64,000 bases of DNA from Molanna angustata (lineage: Eukaryota; Arthropoda; Insecta; Trichoptera; Molannidae), in NCBI GenBank assembly GCA_963576475.1, contig OY754969.1, forward strand, positions 26,612,958 through 26,676,957, read 5' to 3'. The number at the start of each line of letters is the position of its first letter. Within the stretch, counting starts at the first letter, position 1. Shown here piece after piece: positions 60,690 through 64,000 of this stretch. The notes below the pieces were generated by a model that saw only the letters and a program-made list of their open reading frames with translations, was not told where the DNA came from and did not search any database. A program made the position numbers and the translations under genes.

Positions 60690-60890
60690 TAGAAAGCATC
60701 CATTTTTTCACTTTATTATTTTCAAGCTTGAAAGTTGTTCGTAAAATATTATTTTTTTAACATCTTCTTCAGTAATGTCCCAGCGGGACACTTCCAATAA
60801 TTCCGACATTTTTTTAAATTGCATTGATTCTCTTGTTTTTATCCATGTATGCCTTTGATTTTATTCTCCACAGCATCGGCATGTCGCGAT
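60690..60890 (-). pseudogene. MADF-domain gene relic
   Basis: On the minus strand one frame reads MPMLWRIKSKAYMDKNKRIN, and after a frameshift MSELLEVSRWDITEEDVKKI. This is the LW...YxxKxKR...W.I...EEVKKK pattern of MADF DNA-binding domains, the usual partner protein of Harbinger transposases. It is broken by at least one frameshift. Confidence 0.5.
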
Positions 60891-62019
60891 ATACGGAGAT
60901 AAATTGCAAAAGAAATTATTTTTCTTTCATCGCAGTTGTGTTCTCTATGGTTTCAAGGCGATAACTGAGATCTTATTTGACAAACACAGTTGCACACTAT
61001 CAAACAGGTTTGTCAAACACACCGTCAATCAAAATTTCCATCAAACATTTACATTGTTTGACAAACACGTCAAACAAGCTTGCACACATTCAAAAAAATT
61101 GACAAACACGATTGTCAAACATAAATTTGACAAATAATTTGACCGTGTACAGGGCACTTTAAAAAGTTAAGATCGCTAGGTATTAAAAAATCTTACTTAT
61201 AAACGTATACTAAGACTAACTACTTCACCGAATTGTTTACGAACACCCTCATTTATTTTTTTCATATGGCCGCATTGGCTTCACAGATGTCAAAAAATAG
61301 ATAAATGCATGTATTTTTTTGATAACTGACACCGATAAATGAAAACAAACACCGCGTTGTGCCGTGTTGAATCAATTTAAACAATTTATGTACTTAGTTT
61401 AAACTTTTTAAAAGAACCTTTAAAAGGTTTATAACCTGTTAATATAATTATACCTATTGTAAATTCATATTGTAAACTGTTGGTTCTATAAAATCAATAA
61501 AATTAAATAAAACACGATTGCGATGAAGAATAACAAAGAATAAATTTTTCTGTCAATCTCAAATATGCGTCGGATCATATGTGAAAGATCCGCCATTTTA
61601 AAGTATTTGGTATGACGTATTAGTCAAGCGTTAAACAACCTCTCGACCTGTCCTAACTTGACGTCTATGAAATAAAGGTGTAATATAGTCACGGTTTATA
61701 AGTAAACTTATTCGTTAATCACGCTCTATTACCAGGTACTATAGATAGTTTACTTTTATAAGTAAGACGGTCGGTGTATGCATCGTAGTAAATAATATTT
61801 TTCCTCAATTATAGTTTTACATCTAACAAATTAAACGAATAACGAGGGAATCCAGCAAATTTCATGTGTACAATCGAAATTATTTTTGATAGAGAGAATT
61901 TTCAAATACTGTGATTTTGGAATTGTCAAGCTGTCTACAGTACAATAATTTATCTCGATCTTTAGTTTCAAGAAGATAGTGTAAGTGTAGGCTAAGTAAA
62001 TCAATTTCAATTTCACTTC

Positions 62020-62200
62020 CTCTCAGAACACGGGTTGCCTCTTCGATCAAATACCGAAAGAACGCTCAGTATCCCAGTACACAATACTTACTTTTTCACC
62101 ACATCTTTCTTCGTACAAGCAGCCCGATTTTGGAATCACATCCCATCGCTACATAAAACTTCCCGCTTTCAAAATAAAACTGAGGAATAATTTCCTTACA
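62020..62200 (+). pseudogene. LINE C-terminal remnant (FFVQAARFWNHIPSLHK)
   Basis: The plus-strand frame encodes YFFTTSFFVQAARFWNHIPS and LHKTSRFQNKTEE before a stop. FxxRxxRxWNxLPxxxxxxxxxxxFK is the common ending of insect non-LTR ORF2 proteins. Only about 40 codons are legible, with a frameshift upstream. Confidence 0.5.
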
Positions 62201-62689
62201 CATAACACTTAAATTTGTCTCATATATTTTTTTCGTTTTTTTTTAACATAACGACAAATAATGTATGTTGAATAAGCAATTACAGCACAACATAGAGAAA
62301 AACATTAACTCGTTAAATTAGTCGACATTTAACGGATAAAATCTAAATTATACACCTACATGTTAGAACATTTGTAAAATAAAATAGATTCATTTGATAG
62401 ACGGGCACTCGATGCATTCTATCGACAGAAGTATGTTTTGTATGAAATCGATAGGCAGTTAGTATGACAAATAATAACCATTAGCAAACACATGGAATAT
62501 GGCAATACTAACCATATGGTATATACACGAGTATAATAGATTACTAAATCCCTATTCAATAATGCAAACGTACGAGGATCGATATGGAATATTATTAGCC
62601 ATAGTGGTTTATTAGTTGCCAGGAAGAAAATATGTACTCAAAAATTCAGTGCCGGCCTAGGAACGTATAAGAATGGATATAAATCCGAT

Positions 62690-62830
62690 TAATACCGGCA
62701 CATCCCATAATAGGAAGTAACCAGTGACAGGTGTACGTGTGTGCATTGACGTATAAAAGGAAGCACAACAAATAACGTGTATCTCCACATACTAGTCTCG
62801 TCTCACCTAAAAACAATTGGTGAACAGAAT
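62690..62830 (+). promoter_or_regulatory. TATA-containing block of a repeat, copy 2
   Basis: GTAACCAGTGACAGGTGTAC, GTGCATTGACGTATAAAAGG, AAGCACAACA, then CTAGTCTCGTCTCAC about 39 nt after TATAAAA (62752-62758). It is collinear with the minus-strand block at 52740-52870. After it the two copies diverge. Confidence 0.45.
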
Positions 62831-63331
62831 TGGTGAAGCTTTTAGTATCTGGTAGTTTTAGACACTCAAATATAGTAAATGAATACACGCGTTTCACTTA
62901 ACACAGTTTATTACAATTAACAGTAATTAAATATATATACAGAGTGAAGTACAAATAATTAGTTATATATGAATGAACCACAACGTGAGAGCAATATCAT
63001 TGATCAATGCAAAAAGCCCCTAACAAAACCCAGACATACCTTTATATTGAAACCCGAAGATTTCCGAATCATCTATTCGTATGATCTCGTAACCCGCTAT
63101 ACACCTTGCCTGATACCAGGCGCAACATCAATATATTACACTACATTAGATGTTGTTTTTCCCTGTTGTATTTTTGATTAACGGGTTTTTACGGAACACC
63201 CGAATACAATGATTATAAAAATTAGTAGAAGCACTGTTCTAAGCCGTTGGCACACATCAAATATGTTAGCTCTATTGTTGTACCTACTCTCGTATTTATA
63301 TGCAATTTCTACCAAAATTTGTCTATTACAG

Positions 63332-63428
63332 AACAGGTTCCTAATATTTATGAAGTTACGAGCCACATTGATAAAGGTGAATGTTGGTCGTCTGAAATTT
63401 CATGGGTTTTCAATAACCGAGGATACAG
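63332..63428 (+). CDS. possible host exon, product unrecognised
   Basis: A 97-bp open segment bounded by CTATTACAG|AA and ACAG|GTGAGC, both good splice sites. In frame it reads QVPNIYEVTSHIDKGECWSS then EISWVFNNRGYR, a compositionally normal, non-repetitive protein segment, unlike the AT-driven frames around it. I do not recognise the family and see no neighbouring exon with certainty, so a repeat-derived frame is also possible. Confidence 0.3.
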
Positions 63429-64000
63429 GTGAGCAATCGTCAAAACCATTAAAGGTATAGACCGGTAAAATATAAAGCAGCTAAAACAATACCATCTTCT
63501 GTGTAGAGAACCGAGTCGCCCTCTGGGACTAGGTGCTTGGAGCAACCTCTCCGTTTTGCCCTATGGTAGGGTGGCCCTGTAAAACATTACCTATATGCCG
63601 ATATATATTATGTATAATTAATTATCCATCATATATTTTGTTACATTGCGGTGGACACTGTGGTCATAAATGAACCAAACCGCAAAAGAACTTAGATTAA
63701 AAAGCAATTAACAATAATTATATGTAAAAAAAAAATTATGTAACAGCGCATGAAAACTTCATGTATCAATTGACTTCATAATTGGAAAATTACTATGAGA
63801 AGGTTTCAAAATATAACTGAAGGAAATTTAAGAAACGATGATAATAAATTCAAAAACGAAACTCAAAACATGACAGATGACACGTGATAGAGGCATCGAG
63901 GCATTTGAAATGAGATCATTTAAGAGAATTCTTGACTGGTCAATTGCAACGTTCGACAACACACTGTACAACAGATGATCGCCAAATTAGAGGAGCTGTG
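63429..64000. other. no gene recognised
   Basis: Includes a GC-richer piece at 63500-63580 (GTAGAGAACCGAGTCGCCCT, TTTTGCCCTATGGTAGGGTG) that looks repeat-derived but that I could not assign. The rest is AT-rich. Confidence 0.35.

Larger units (their letters stand above)
60018..61163. mobile_element. Harbinger-type transposon nested in MITE family M
   Basis: The inverted ends AAGGGCCCTGTACACGGTCA and (minus strand) AAGTGCCCTGTACACGGTCA differ at one position in the first 20. TA (or TAA) lies at both ends. The subterminal region has many GTTTGTCAAACTT-type direct and inverted copies (60040-60130 and 60960-61140). It carries relics of a transposase (plus) and a MADF-like gene (minus), in convergent arrangement. 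Confidence 0.8.
59956..61771 (+). mobile_element. MITE family M, copy 3, interrupted by a Harbinger
   Basis: It starts ACGGTCTTACTTGTTATATT and ends TTTATAAGTAAGACGGTC, giving inverted GTCTTACTT termini. It matches 25949-26514 on both sides of the Harbinger insertion at 60018-61163, plus a small extra piece near 61380-61520. Non-coding itself. Confidence 0.65.

Overview
This is an AT-rich animal (insect) nuclear window, most probably from a moth or butterfly. The main gene is split by GT-AG introns, there are no bacterial operons, and the rest is a dense mosaic of transposable-element remains. Helitron ends of the lepidopteran kind (TC at the 5' end, hairpin plus CTAG at the 3' end), piggyBac elements at TTAA sites, tRNA-derived SINEs and frequent TAGGTACCTA-type words fit Lepidoptera. 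The order is an inference, not proven by the sequence.

The one clear host gene is a minus-strand P4-ATPase of the ATP8A class, an aminophospholipid flippase. I could place 21 consecutive coding exons from 35685 down to the stop codon at 704. They join in frame at every junction and give 1134 full codons, with GT-AG borders throughout. All catalytic motifs are intact (DGET, PISL, DKTGT, KGA, TGDK, GDGAND), as is the C-terminal GFAFS regulatory motif. Only the extreme N-terminus, one or a few short 5' exons, is missing; it should lie upstream of 35685 on the minus strand. Two short tail exons are separated from the rest by a 16.4 kb intron.

The introns and the upstream half (35.7-64 kb) are filled with mobile DNA. 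There are two Harbinger elements that each keep relics of both a transposase and a MADF-type partner gene (16.2-17.7 kb and 60.0-61.2 kb). There are two piggyBac elements of different families (31.9-32.6 and 53.7-55.8 kb), two Helitrons with the same internal tandem architecture in opposite orientations (24.9-25.9 and 41.9-44.0 kb), an hAT-like MITE (10.0-10.5 kb) and several inverted-repeat MITEs. LINE 3' ends occur on both strands (23.4, 33.4, 36.2, 36.4-37.4, 52.3, 57.3, 57.4-58.3 and 62.0 kb), together with two tRNA-derived SINE families. Three sizeable tandem arrays lie outside or inside these elements: a 66-bp array with a hairpin in every unit (49.1-49.7 kb), a 45-bp array with five-unit higher-order periodicity (51.5-52.3 kb) and a 73-83 bp array inside a Harbinger.

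No second intact host gene is visible in 35.7-64 kb. One exon-like segment at 63332-63428 on the plus strand has good splice borders but an unrecognised product. I found no convincing new multi-gene system. The most unusual structures are the tandem arrays inside transposons and a natural empty-site comparison for one Harbinger insertion.
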